From Nitrospiraceae bacterium (GTDB lineage Bacteria; Nitrospirota; Nitrospiria; Nitrospirales; Nitrospiraceae), in contig SHZW01000001.1 of assembly GCA_009692155.1 (NCBI GenBank), positions 62,001 through 126,000 on the forward strand: a stretch of 64,000 nt of DNA. The letters are read 5' to 3'. A model generated the notes under the pieces. That model was not told the origin of the DNA. It saw only the letters and a program-made list of their open reading frames with translations, and ran no database searches. Position numbers and translations under genes: made by a program. Position 1 is the stretch's first letter; every line of letters starts with the position of its first letter. Below, one piece after another: positions 18,905-27,276 of this stretch.

Positions 18905-18937
18905 GGATATCAGAATAGATTACATACTGTCAAGTAT
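18905..18937 (-). promoter_or_regulatory. Regulator promoter with overlapping inverted repeat
   Basis: On the minus strand TTGACA (18928-18933) lies about 15-17 bp from a weak -10 (TGATAT/ATATCC). The perfect inverted repeat ATACT-GTCA-AGTAT (18924-18937) covers the -35, a good place for autorepression. The -10 nearly touches the start codon, so the mRNA may be leaderless. Confidence 0.45.
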
Positions 18938-18996
18938 TATGTCTTCACCGTAAAGGATCCAGAATCCATGGTGGAATAAATTAACGAATCCGTAAC

Positions 18997-19023
18997 TTGC
19001 CTTCGACATCTCCGTGCTATAAC
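18997..19023 (+). promoter_or_regulatory. Candidate promoter of barrel gene C
   Basis: TTGCCT, a 15-bp spacer and TATAAC (19018-19023). The ATG at 19032 is only 8 bases after the -10, which would give a leaderless transcript; no ribosome site is visible. Confidence 0.4.
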
Positions 19024-19031
19024 TGCCGCCC

Positions 19032-20117
19032 ATGAACACCGACGCCAGCATATCTCCGCTGCACACCGTCCACCGCGCATTGCGTCGCCCCCTCATCGGC
19101 TCCCTCCTTGCCGTTTCATTGCTCTCGCTTGGCGCTCCCATGGCAAGCGACGCCTGGGAGTGGGTGCCGTCGGAGGAGGAAATCCAGAACTATCGCCGAA
19201 GCTGGAATCCCATGTCGAATGGACCAATCCTGATCTCGGGCGTCGACATTTCACCAAAAGGTCAGTTCCATGCCCATCCGTTTATTTTTGCCCAAATCAG
19301 CGAGAGCAGATATGGCAATCAGCTGTCCGCGAATCGGCAGCCAACCAATGCGCACCTCTACCAGATTGCGCCCCAAGTGAATTTTGCGTACGGCTGGACA
19401 GATCACATCGAAACAGAATTGAGCCTGAAGTGGCTGGCCTTTTGGGAGAAGGACAGCGGCAAGTTCAATAGCGGGGAAGGCGGACCATGGACGACGAACA
19501 CCGGACTCGCCGATGTATCGATCTTTATCAAGTACCGCCCGATCGTCCAGGACCCGAACGGTTGGAGACCGTCTGTCACGATATTCAATCAAATCGTGTT
19601 ACCAACGGAAAAATGGTATGGCACGGAGAAGCCGTCTGGCGGGTTTGCTCCACTCGGCCGACTACCGGCTACGCGCTTTGGTTCCATCACCTGGACAGAA
19701 GGCATCGAATTCAGAAAAAATCTTCGCCCGTTCCGGATCAGCGGCGGCATATTCTATTCCTACTCACTACCTGGCAACGAAGGAGGAGAGAATAAGTACC
19801 CCGGTGATCTCGTGAATACGAGACTGATCATTGAGCATATTCTCGATGACAAGAATGGGTTTGGCTACAATCTAGAATTTGTTGGACTGCATGGGCTGAC
19901 GTTTCGGGCCGACGGGCATCCGGTCAACGCTGGAGGAATAAACGGTTTCACTACTTTGGGGGTTCAGCCCACCATTCAATTCAAATTCACAGATGCCATC
20001 GTGGGGGCTGCAGGCGTGCTAGTGCCCATCGCCGGCCAGAACAGTCTTGCTGGCATATTTCCGAATTTCTCGATTTATTTCTTTGGAAGCACGACCGGCA
20101 AACCGAGGATGCGCTAG
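19032..20117 (+). CDS. Predicted outer-membrane beta-barrel protein, paralogue C
   Basis: A 361-residue protein, the most diverged of the three barrel paralogues. Signal peptide with likely cleavage near residue 41 (ASDA), mature start WEWVPSEEEIQNYRRSWNP. It keeps the family blocks RPIVQDPNGWRPS and GGFAPLGRLPATRFG but differs in most loop regions (for example GENKYPGDLVNTRL). It is divergent from the regulator across a 128-bp gap, so both may be controlled by the same protein. Confidence 0.72.
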   Translation: MNTDASISPLHTVHRALRRPLIGSLLAVSLLSLGAPMASDAWEWVPSEEEIQNYRRSWNPMSNGPILISGVDISPKGQFHAHPFIFAQISESRYGNQLSANRQPTNAHLYQIAPQVNFAYGWTDHIETELSLKWLAFWEKDSGKFNSGEGGPWTTNTGLADVSIFIKYRPIVQDPNGWRPSVTIFNQIVLPTEKWYGTEKPSGGFAPLGRLPATRFGSITWTEGIEFRKNLRPFRISGGIFYSYSLPGNEGGENKYPGDLVNTRLIIEHILDDKNGFGYNLEFVGLHGLTFRADGHPVNAGGINGFTTLGVQPTIQFKFTDAIVGAAGVLVPIAGQNSLAGIFPNFSIYFFGSTTGKPRMR

Positions 20118-20122
20118 GCACT

Positions 20123-20836
20123 TCACGGCAGGAACGAGGCAACCGATTTGGCGGGACGCAGCTTGTTCAGGTCGATCACCACGTCGTCCTTTTCAAGCCC
20201 CCAGATTACGTCCCACAAGCTGAAGTTCCTCGGCACGACGGCGTGCCCGGGATCGAAGAAAACTTCGAAGTCCTTGGGGGCAATCGGCAGGACCGGATAC
20301 CGGCGATCATAGACCATCCCGTGGGCCGGGATCCCGTATATCTCGCGGTGATTGCTCAGCGTGAAGTGCAACTCGCTGCCCTGCATGTACAGACCGCCGG
20401 ACGTGATCTGCCGCTTCACCGAGGTTTGCGGCGTGCTCAGATAGTATGTGACCCTCTCTTCCGGTGTTGCTTTGGCCAGCGCATCCGCCAGTTTTTCCGC
20501 CAGCAGCTCGATTTCCGCCTCCGTAAACGCCGGTTCAAAATCCGCCTCTCCGGAAATCCATGTGTGAACCCTCAAACGGTAATTGCGGACACTGAGTCCC
20601 TTGAGAATCGCCGTCATTTCATCGGCGCCGATCGCCACCGGATGCGCATGTCTGGTTTCCAGACGATCTGGCAAAACGCGATGGTCGAATTCCAAACGTA
20701 CGAAGTTGGTCGGATCTTCGTATACGACCCGCGAAGAGACATGCGGCACGGCGCAAGCAACAAGCGCCAATGTAAAATTTAAAATTAAAAATGTAAACAC
20801 TCCTCGCACCACAATTTTGCACTTTTCATTTTTCAT
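20123..20836 (-). CDS. Hypothetical lipoprotein
   Basis: From the ATG at 20836 the protein has 237 residues. The hydrophobic N-terminus ends in LALVAC, a lipobox. The remainder includes VRLEFDHRVLPDRLETRHAHPVAIGADEM and AEIELLAEKLADALAKATPEER; no family recognised. The open frame runs further upstream to 20980 but that part is antisense to the end of the cyclophilin gene. The first codons are supplied by an AT-rich low-complexity repeat. Confidence 0.7.
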   Translation of the reverse strand: MKNEKCKIVVRGVFTFLILNFTLALVACAVPHVSSRVVYEDPTNFVRLEFDHRVLPDRLETRHAHPVAIGADEMTAILKGLSVRNYRLRVHTWISGEADFEPAFTEAEIELLAEKLADALAKATPEERVTYYLSTPQTSVKRQITSGGLYMQGSELHFTLSNHREIYGIPAHGMVYDRRYPVLPIAPKDFEVFFDPGHAVVPRNFSLWDVIWGLEKDDVVIDLNKLRPAKSVASFLP

Positions 20837-20850
20837 TTGAAATTGCACCG
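20770..20850. repeat. AT-rich low-complexity repeat at a lipoprotein start
   Basis: TTTAAAATTAAAAATGTAAA and TTTTGCACTTTTCATTTTTC flank CTCCTCGCACCACAA in roughly inverted order. The stretch encodes the peptide MKNEKCKI and the signal sequence of the lipoprotein. Confidence 0.5.
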
Positions 20851-21360
20851 TCACTCCGTGACGGTGACGGAAATCTCGATCCGTTCCAGGGGATTGTCCC
20901 GCCCATCCCGCTTGGCCGAGACAATCCTGTCGGCCACTTCCATTCCGCTCACCACTTCGCCAAACGCCGTGTATTGCCAATCCAGGAAATGCGCATCCGC
21001 CATGCAGATAAAAAATTGCGATCCGGCGCTGTCCGGATCGTTCGAACGAGCCATGGAGAGCACACCCCGCGTATGCGGCTTGCTGTTGAATTCGGCCTTG
21101 ACCCGGTGACCGGGTCCGCCCATCCCATGGGACGCACGATCGGGATTTTTACTGTTCGGATCCCCGCCCTGGATCATGAATCCCGGAATCACCCGGTGGA
21201 ACGTCGTCCCGTCGTAAAGCTTTTTCCCGGCCAGATCGAGAAAATTCTTCACATGATTCGGGGCGACATCCGGATAGAACTTCAGGACAATGCTCCCCCA
21301 CGTCTCCCCCTTGCTGGCGACCGTGATCGATGCGCGTGCTTTCTCTCCTCCGTCTGCCAT
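20851..21360 (-). CDS. Peptidyl-prolyl cis-trans isomerase, cyclophilin type
   Basis: Speeds proline isomerisation during protein folding; no signal peptide, so cytoplasmic. The cyclophilin core shows FHRVIPGFMIQGGDP and SAGSQFFICMADAHFLDWQYTAFG. The start at 21360 (MADGGEKARASITVA) has an AAAGGA ribosome site 7 bp upstream; 14 further residues are possible but unlikely. It follows the beta-propeller gene closely. Confidence 0.93.
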   Translation of the reverse strand: MADGGEKARASITVASKGETWGSIVLKFYPDVAPNHVKNFLDLAGKKLYDGTTFHRVIPGFMIQGGDPNSKNPDRASHGMGGPGHRVKAEFNSKPHTRGVLSMARSNDPDSAGSQFFICMADAHFLDWQYTAFGEVVSGMEVADRIVSAKRDGRDNPLERIEISVTVTE

Positions 21361-21373
21361 GTGCGTCCTTTCG

Positions 21374-22441
21374 TTACTTGTCCGTAGCGGATGGTGGTTC
21401 AAACATCCCGTCGCTGATATTCACCCAGTGCCGGCCGTCATCCTCGCTGCGGAACGCGCCCACGCTGGTCCCGGCATAGAAGACCCCGTCGCCCGCCGGT
21501 GTCAGCGTCTGAATCGACAGCTCCGTCAAGCCCGCATTCAGCGGCACCCACTGCTGGCCGTCATTCAGGCTCTTGAAAATCCCGCGGCCTGTCGCAACAA
21601 CGAGGCCGCCCTGACCGACGATGATGCCCCGGATGGAATCGTTCGGCAACACCCGGCTGATCGGCCGCCATGTTTCGCCGCCGTCGCCGCTCCTAAACAC
21701 CCCGCCGTCGAAGGTCCCCGCATACAACGTGCGGTCCCTGTCGGCCACCAGGACCCGGATAAAATTTTCGATGAGTCCTTCGTGATCCTTCAAGCCATGC
21801 GAGGGCATCCGGGCCCACTCCGAGCCGTGCGCCTTGAACCGCTGCACGCCTTTCGCGGCCGTCCCCGCAAAGAGCGTGCTGTCGTCCGTCATGACCAGCG
21901 CCTGCACCACCGTTTCATCCAGTCCTTTGGTGAGCAGCGTCCAGACACCGCCCTCCGCAAGACGGTAGACGCCTCCGCCTGTGCCGGCATAAATGGCGCC
22001 GTATGCAATCAGGAGCGTTTTGACCTGCCCACGGAACAGCCCGTCATTGATCGCCTGCCAGCTCCGGCCTCCGTCTTTCGTCCGAAAGACACCGCCACGC
22101 AACGTGCCGGCATACAGGGTACCGTCGGCGGCAACGGCCAGGCAGAGAACGAACCGATCGCGCAACCCCGCATTCACCGGAACCCAGGATTTTCCATGAC
22201 TGTCGCTTCGGAATATGCCCATTCCAAACGATCCGGCATAGATCGTTTTATCCTGTGCAACCGCCAACGCCTGGATGCTGGGAGCCGGACGCAACTCGGA
22301 ACCGGACGATAATCCAGCATGCGGCCCGGCAGCCGGCGGAGCCGCCGCCAGAGCCGGGATCGCAAACACGGCGACTACCACTAGGCACAAGACAATCACG
22401 CGAACGCCGCTTGATTTTACTGCCATTCTTTCTCGTCGCAC
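21374..22441 (-). CDS. Secreted beta-propeller protein with BNR/Asp-box-like repeats
   Basis: A 355-residue protein, signal peptide ending near ALAA. It has about seven repeats of the type (L/I)YAGT-x-G-G-(V/I)-(F/Y)-R-(S/T)-x-D-G-G-x-(S/T)-W, as in sialidase-like or Ycf48-like propellers. The open frame starts at 22441; the ATG at 22426 (MAVKSSGVRVIVL) is the better start. Its surface role is unknown. Confidence 0.8.
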   Translation of the reverse strand: MRRERMAVKSSGVRVIVLCLVVVAVFAIPALAAAPPAAGPHAGLSSGSELRPAPSIQALAVAQDKTIYAGSFGMGIFRSDSHGKSWVPVNAGLRDRFVLCLAVAADGTLYAGTLRGGVFRTKDGGRSWQAINDGLFRGQVKTLLIAYGAIYAGTGGGVYRLAEGGVWTLLTKGLDETVVQALVMTDDSTLFAGTAAKGVQRFKAHGSEWARMPSHGLKDHEGLIENFIRVLVADRDRTLYAGTFDGGVFRSGDGGETWRPISRVLPNDSIRGIIVGQGGLVVATGRGIFKSLNDGQQWVPLNAGLTELSIQTLTPAGDGVFYAGTSVGAFRSEDDGRHWVNISDGMFEPPSATDK

Positions 22442-22490
22442 TTCTTACTTCTCACTTTTTACTTTTCACTTCTCATTTGATCCGTTTCCC
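22431..22490. repeat. Low-complexity repeat between tatC and the propeller gene
   Basis: A pyrimidine-rich stretch on the plus strand repeats TTCTCACTT, TTTACTTTTCAC and TTCTCATTTG, resembling the other low-complexity gene-border repeats. Confidence 0.45.
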
Positions 22491-23258
22491 TGCCGTCCCG
22501 GATGGAACCAGGCCCTCAAGATGGCCGTCGCCCTCCTCGGCCTCCCCCGGCAACGGCTTTCTGCCGAAGATCCGGGCCCCTAGAATCCCGACCTCATAGA
22601 GAATAATGAGCGGGACCGCCATGAGCAGCATCGTAAACAATGTCGCATCCGGCGTGATCACCGCCGACAGGATCACCGCCGCCATGATGGCATGCCGGCG
22701 ATACAGGCTGAGCGCGTCCACGGAGACCATCCCGGCCCTGGCCAGCAGGGTCAGGACAAGCGGCAATTCGAACGCAAATCCGAAGATGAGCAGAAATTTT
22801 ACATTGAAATCCACGTACGTACCGACTGCCATCTGAGGCGTCAACGCGCGGTCCATCCCGAAACTGACGAAAAATTTGATCACCAGCGGCAGGATCACCA
22901 GATTGCAAAACGTCAGGCCCAACGCAAAAAACGCCGTGGCCAGGCAGAAGAGCGGGATCGCCCACCGTTGTTCGCGGGGCAACAGGGCCGGCTCGACGAA
23001 TTTCCAAAATTGATAGAGGATGACCGGAAGGCTCAACACCACCCCGGCCAGGAGCGAAATTTTGATCGACGCGAACAACGCTTCGGTGGGTCCGTAAAAA
23101 ATCAGGTCGTCGGTGAAGGGCCGCTTGAACCATTCGATCAATGGGGCGGAATAGGCGAACGCGACTGCAAACGCGCCTGTCACCGTCAATGCAACAACGA
23201 TTAGGCGATGCTTGAGCGCGCTGATATGCCCGGCCAGCGGGGGCAGTATCACAGCCAT
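22473..23258 (-). CDS. tatC: Sec-independent protein translocase TatC
   Basis: Receptor for twin-arginine signal peptides in the inner membrane. It has 261 residues with six hydrophobic segments, N-terminal GHISALKHRLIVVALT, and the family blocks LPVILYQFWKFVEPALLP and FGFAFELPLVL. No tatA or tatB is seen nearby. Confidence 0.95.
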   Translation of the reverse strand: MAVILPPLAGHISALKHRLIVVALTVTGAFAVAFAYSAPLIEWFKRPFTDDLIFYGPTEALFASIKISLLAGVVLSLPVILYQFWKFVEPALLPREQRWAIPLFCLATAFFALGLTFCNLVILPLVIKFFVSFGMDRALTPQMAVGTYVDFNVKFLLIFGFAFELPLVLTLLARAGMVSVDALSLYRRHAIMAAVILSAVITPDATLFTMLLMAVPLIILYEVGILGARIFGRKPLPGEAEEGDGHLEGLVPSGTAGKRIK

Positions 23259-23288
23259 CCTGTCGCCACACCGTCGGACATCGGCTGC

Positions 23289-23531
23289 TCAGCGGGCGGC
23301 CGAATGTTCCTGCTGATCCCGGTAAGCGCGAATCAACGCGGCCATCGCATCCTTCTTGACCAGCTTTTCCTTGTGCATCTGCTTCACTTGCACTTCTTCC
23401 TGCGGCGTCAGCACGTGCCGCTTGTGCAGATCGGCCAGCTCCGCATCCAGGTGATGGTGAGCCGCTTCGACCTGCTGAAATTCAAAACTGGAGGCGCGCA
23501 AGAGCTCTGCAATCCGCTCATCGTTCAGCAT
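23289..23531 (-). CDS. DUF465 (YdcH-family) small protein
   Basis: An 80-residue helical hairpin protein. HHHLDAELADLHKRHVLTPQEE and QMHKEKLVKKDAMAALI fit the DUF465 pattern. Family function unknown. A GGAGGG ribosome site precedes the ATG. Confidence 0.85.
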   Translation of the reverse strand: MLNDERIAELLRASSFEFQQVEAAHHHLDAELADLHKRHVLTPQEEVQVKQMHKEKLVKKDAMAALIRAYRDQQEHSAAR

Positions 23532-23621
23532 AGGTCCCTCCTTTTTAAAAAGCCGTTCGGAGTTATCAATTGCGAGTCGCCGATGTTCCCCATTCGATGC
23601 TCGTAATTCATGGCTCTCTCG

Positions 23622-24116
23622 TCAGGGCATCGGTTCCAGTTCCATCAACACGGCGTCTTCCACCGGATTCGTATAATAGCGCATCCGGACGGCTCCCTGT
23701 TGGAACCCTTCCTGCACGTAGAGTCTTAGCGCCGCTGCATTCGAAGCGCGCACTTCCAATAACGCGCGCGTGGCGCCCTGCGCCCTCCCCTGCGCCATGG
23801 CGTGACGCAGCAGCGCGCGCCCGAATCCCCGTCGGCGCGCCGAGGGCTCCACGGCCAGCGTCATCAGCCGAAATTCTTCGAACACCACCCAAAAGCACAC
23901 GTACCCGATAAAGCCGCCCTCTTGTTCGTGGCCTCCAGACGGCCTGGCCACGTACATATGCCCGAACGGATTCTGGTTCAACTCGACTTCGAACATCTTT
24001 CGTGTCCACGGCACCGAAAAGGATTCCTGCTCGATCCGCAGGATGCGATCGAGATCCTGCGCCGTCGCGCGCTCGATGAGCAGGCCGCCTGCTTGCGACG
24101 TATCGGCCACCATCAC
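23622..24116 (-). CDS. rimI: Ribosomal-protein-alanine N-acetyltransferase RimI
   Basis: GNAT acetyltransferase that acetylates the N-terminus of ribosomal protein S18 or related targets. Acetyl-CoA motif RRRGFGRALLRHAM, followed by LLEVRASNAAALRLYVQEGF. The protein has 164 residues. It overlaps the tsaB stop, the common tsaB-rimI pair. Confidence 0.93.
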   Translation of the reverse strand: MMVADTSQAGGLLIERATAQDLDRILRIEQESFSVPWTRKMFEVELNQNPFGHMYVARPSGGHEQEGGFIGYVCFWVVFEEFRLMTLAVEPSARRRGFGRALLRHAMAQGRAQGATRALLEVRASNAAALRLYVQEGFQQGAVRMRYYTNPVEDAVLMELEPMP

Positions 24117-24871
24117 GAAGCCCGCGCTTTACGGCGGCCCGGCTGTCTGGCCGCCTTGGTCATCGGCGAGACTGCGCCTCGGCGCTCCCACACAACTTCG
24201 GCTTCCGCGCGCTGCACGTATCGCGGAGACAATCCCTGCCCGGCCACTTCGCCGCAGCGAAGCCGTTCGGCCCCTGCGCGCCCCACACTGACGGCTGACG
24301 GACGCATGGCCCCTGGCGGCGTCTCCCCCGCATCGAGCAGAGGCCTGCCGAGCAGGCGGCGGATGTCCTGCTTATGCAATTCCCAGCCATCGCCGAACAT
24401 CAGCGCCGGACATTTCAACGACTGGACCAGTGCCTCAAGCGTCCCAACCTGCTCCTCCTGCACCTGCTTGAGCGAGCCCGCCGGCAACCACTGATACTGG
24501 GCCCAATAGACTTCGCCTGTCCGCGCCCGGAGCATCGGGCAGAGCAGTTGCTCCGCTCTGCGAAAATTCCACGCCATGGCTTCCAACGTTGGGACCGTGG
24601 CGAGCGGTAAGCCCGTCACCAGGCGAAACCCCAGCATCGTGGCCAGGCCGACGCGTAACCCGGTGAACGAACCGGGCCCTATCGAAACCGCCAGTCCTTC
24701 CATGTCGGTCAGCGCCATCCCGCACGACGCCAGCAGCCGGTCAATCGCCGGCACGAGCCGCCTGGCATGCGACCCTGCCGCGTCCTCATCCAAGCGGGCC
24801 ACGACCGCGTCGCCCTCCACGATGGCCACGCTCTGCCATGACGTCGCGGTCTCAACCGCCAGGATTCTCAT
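24113..24871 (-). CDS. tsaB: tRNA threonylcarbamoyladenosine biosynthesis protein TsaB
   Basis: Partner of TsaD in making t6A37 on tRNAs. Starts MRILAVETATSWQSVAI, has LAVSIGPGSFTGLRVGLA near residue 60, both diagnostic. It is 252 residues, with a basic Arg/Lys-rich tail beyond the usual fold. It overlaps rimI by 4 bp and the upstream lipoprotein gene by 20 bp. Confidence 0.93.
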   Translation of the reverse strand: MRILAVETATSWQSVAIVEGDAVVARLDEDAAGSHARRLVPAIDRLLASCGMALTDMEGLAVSIGPGSFTGLRVGLATMLGFRLVTGLPLATVPTLEAMAWNFRRAEQLLCPMLRARTGEVYWAQYQWLPAGSLKQVQEEQVGTLEALVQSLKCPALMFGDGWELHKQDIRRLLGRPLLDAGETPPGAMRPSAVSVGRAGAERLRCGEVAGQGLSPRYVQRAEAEVVWERRGAVSPMTKAARQPGRRKARAS

Positions 24872-25706
24872 GCGATTTTTTCTCCGCCCGCGCAGCCAGA
24901 CCGAGCTCTTCCGGTTTGAGCACCGGATTCAGCACGATCTCGTGAAACGTCAGGACCATCGAGCCTGAGACAATCCGGTCGACAATGGTGACTTTGAACG
25001 GCATCAGCATGACGCCCGCAGAACCCACGCCCGCTGACGTGACCGAAACAGGCGCCGCAGGCATGACCCGGTAATCCTCGAACGTCATCGAGACCTCCGC
25101 ATCGCCGTTCTCACGCAACCGTTCCTCTTCCACCACCTGCAGCGACCGGCGCTCGAACCAGAGGCGTCGGAGCAGCCGGCCCTCAGGCGCCGACTGAAAC
25201 ACATCCAGCCGGTAGCGGTCGCCGTCTTCTTCCAGTGCCGCCCGCGAACCGCCCGCCGATGAATCACCACCGACCACTCCACCGACCGCCCATCGGCTCA
25301 ATTGCAACAACCGCCCGATTTTCGCCTGCTGCAATTCCTCAAGCAACCCGGCGAACCGCTTCCCCTCGGCCGGCAGATCGAGCCGGTAATGCGTCCTGTT
25401 CTGGCTAAACTCGAACAGTTTGCCACCGAGATGGTTGAATCCCTGAAGCCGTACCGCCTCGGGACGGCGGTAATACATCGCCCCCTCCACCCGTTGTGCG
25501 ATGGGTATCCCGGAGCCTGCAATCTGAGCCCGGAACAGGCCTTTCATCGTCTGTATGGCCGCCTCTCGCTCCTGCAACCGCCCGGTCAGCTGCTCGGCCG
25601 TCGCCTCTTTAAGCGGCTTCGCCTGCCATAGCGTGCAACCAGATGCACTGATGGTAGCTGCAGAGATAGCCATGATATGAAATATAAAACGAAATAAATT
25701 CAACAT
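24852..25706 (-). CDS. Lipoprotein, LolA/DUF4292-like
   Basis: A 284-residue protein with a lipobox at ISASGC (Cys24). The body (TMKGLFRAQIAGSGIP, then AMYYRRPEAVRLQGFNHLGGKLFEF) reads like a LolA/LolB-type half-barrel that binds lipid. The C-terminal part has ITIVDRIVSGS-like strands and a charged end. Exact family assignment is tentative. Confidence 0.75.
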   Translation of the reverse strand: MLNLFRFIFHIMAISAATISASGCTLWQAKPLKEATAEQLTGRLQEREAAIQTMKGLFRAQIAGSGIPIAQRVEGAMYYRRPEAVRLQGFNHLGGKLFEFSQNRTHYRLDLPAEGKRFAGLLEELQQAKIGRLLQLSRWAVGGVVGGDSSAGGSRAALEEDGDRYRLDVFQSAPEGRLLRRLWFERRSLQVVEEERLRENGDAEVSMTFEDYRVMPAAPVSVTSAGVGSAGVMLMPFKVTIVDRIVSGSMVLTFHEIVLNPVLKPEELGLAARAEKKSHENPGG

Positions 25707-25732
25707 CTTATATAGCTAATATCATGTGTCAA

Positions 25733-27094
25733 TTAAATAAATATGGAGTCCAAGGCTTCACCCACCTCACGGATTCCGATTAGTTCGACGCCCTTCACCG
25801 GATCCAGCTTCGCCAGGTTCCGCTCGGGCAGCAGACAGCGGCGGAACCCCATTTTCACGGCTTCCTTCAGCCGCAACTCCACCTGACTGATCGCCCGGAC
25901 TTCCCCCCCCAACCCCACTTCACCGAACACAATGGTCTGGCGATCGATCGGCCGTTCGCGCAGGCTCGACGTCACCGCCGCTACAATACCAAGGTCAATC
26001 GCCGGCTCGTCGATCGTCATCCCGCCCACGACATTGATGTAGACATCCTGACCGGAGAGATGCATGCCCAACCGTTTTTCCATCACTGCGAGCAGGAGCG
26101 AGACGCGATTCAGTTCGACTCCGTTCGCCATCCGCTTCGGCATCGCGTAGTTGGTCGGCGACACCAGCGCCTGCAATTCCACCAGAATCGGCCGCGTGCC
26201 CTCCAGACTCGACACCACCACCGACCCGGTGCTTTTCTGCGGGCGCTCCGCCAGAAACAACTCGGACGGATTGGCCACCTCTTCCAGCCCCGTGTCCTTC
26301 ATCTCGAATACACCGATCTCGTTGGTCGAACCGAACCGGTTTTTCACCGCGCGTAGAATGCGATAGGAATGGCCCTTGTCGCCCTCAAAATACAACACCG
26401 TGTCCACGATGTGCTCGAGGAGCCGTGGACCGGCAATGGCCCCCTCTTTCGTCACATGGCCGATGATGAAGACCGGTAAACCTGTTCGCTTTGCGAGCCA
26501 CATGAGCTGGCCGGCCACTTCCTGCACCTGGCTGATGCTCCCAGGCGCCGAGGTCAGCTGATCCGTATAGACCGTCTGAATCGAATCCACGACCATCGCA
26601 GTCGGCTGGAGTTCCTGCACGGCCTTGAGAATTTCCTGCAGCGACGTTTCGGCCAGGATCAACAGCCCGGTGCTTGCAATTCCAAGCCGCTGGCTTCGCA
26701 TCTTGATCTGTCGGGGTGACTCTTCGCCCGACACATACAGCACATGATCCCCATTCGTCGCTAACCGGGGGAGAGCCTGGAGCAGCAAGGTGGTCTTGCC
26801 GATGCCGGGATCGCCTCCGATGAGTACGACCGAGCCAGGGACGACTCCACCGCCCAGCACACGGTCGAATTCACCGATGCCGGTCCAGATCCGAGGTTCC
26901 CCGACCATCTCGATGTCATCGAGTGGAGTCGCTTTGGAAGTCAATCCGCCGATGGCGAGAGGGCGGCCCTTGCCGGTTGCCGAAAGCCGCTCTTCTTTCA
27001 TGCTGTTCCAGCCGCCGCAGTCCGGGCAGCGGCCGACCCACCGAGGCGAGGAATACCCGCAGGATTGGCAGTGAAACGTGGTTTTGGCCTTCAC
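25733..27094 (-). CDS. radA: DNA repair protein RadA
   Basis: RecA-like branch-migration ATPase. N-terminal C4 zinc finger (CQSCGY and CPDCGGW), Walker A GGDPGIGKTTLLLQ, the RadA signature KNRFGSTNEIGVFEM, and a C-terminal Lon-like domain (VYINVVGGMTIDEPAIDLGIV). It has 453 residues, the usual length. Confidence 0.96.
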   Translation of the reverse strand: MKAKTTFHCQSCGYSSPRWVGRCPDCGGWNSMKEERLSATGKGRPLAIGGLTSKATPLDDIEMVGEPRIWTGIGEFDRVLGGGVVPGSVVLIGGDPGIGKTTLLLQALPRLATNGDHVLYVSGEESPRQIKMRSQRLGIASTGLLILAETSLQEILKAVQELQPTAMVVDSIQTVYTDQLTSAPGSISQVQEVAGQLMWLAKRTGLPVFIIGHVTKEGAIAGPRLLEHIVDTVLYFEGDKGHSYRILRAVKNRFGSTNEIGVFEMKDTGLEEVANPSELFLAERPQKSTGSVVVSSLEGTRPILVELQALVSPTNYAMPKRMANGVELNRVSLLLAVMEKRLGMHLSGQDVYINVVGGMTIDEPAIDLGIVAAVTSSLRERPIDRQTIVFGEVGLGGEVRAISQVELRLKEAVKMGFRRCLLPERNLAKLDPVKGVELIGIREVGEALDSIFI

Positions 27095-27178
27095 TGGCCA
27101 GAGCCTCTAATTAAGGAAGGATGACTGACCACATTCTAAAGTAAGCGCAGACAAAACTCAAAGGACGATGGGGAAGTA

Positions 27179-27247
27179 AGCTGGCGCCCCGGTCTCCCTT
27201 CGTGCTCGCGCAACGCGCGAGCACGGGAGAAGACCAACCCGCCAGCT
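27179..27247. repeat. Long imperfect hairpin element
   Basis: Outer arms AGCTGGC/GCCAGCT (27179-27185 and 27241-27247), middle arms GGTCT/AGACC, and a perfect inner stem CGTGCTCGCG/CGCGAGCACG (27201-27210, 27216-27225) around the loop CAACG. There is no T-run, so it is not a standard terminator. It sits between radA and the next gene. Confidence 0.6.
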
Positions 27248-27276
27248 CGTCCTCCCTTTATTATCCGAGGATTCCT

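Noticed and set aside
16682-20117. TonB-dependent receptor
   Set aside because: The barrel paralogues have no TonB box or plug domain and are too short (about 350 residues) for that class.
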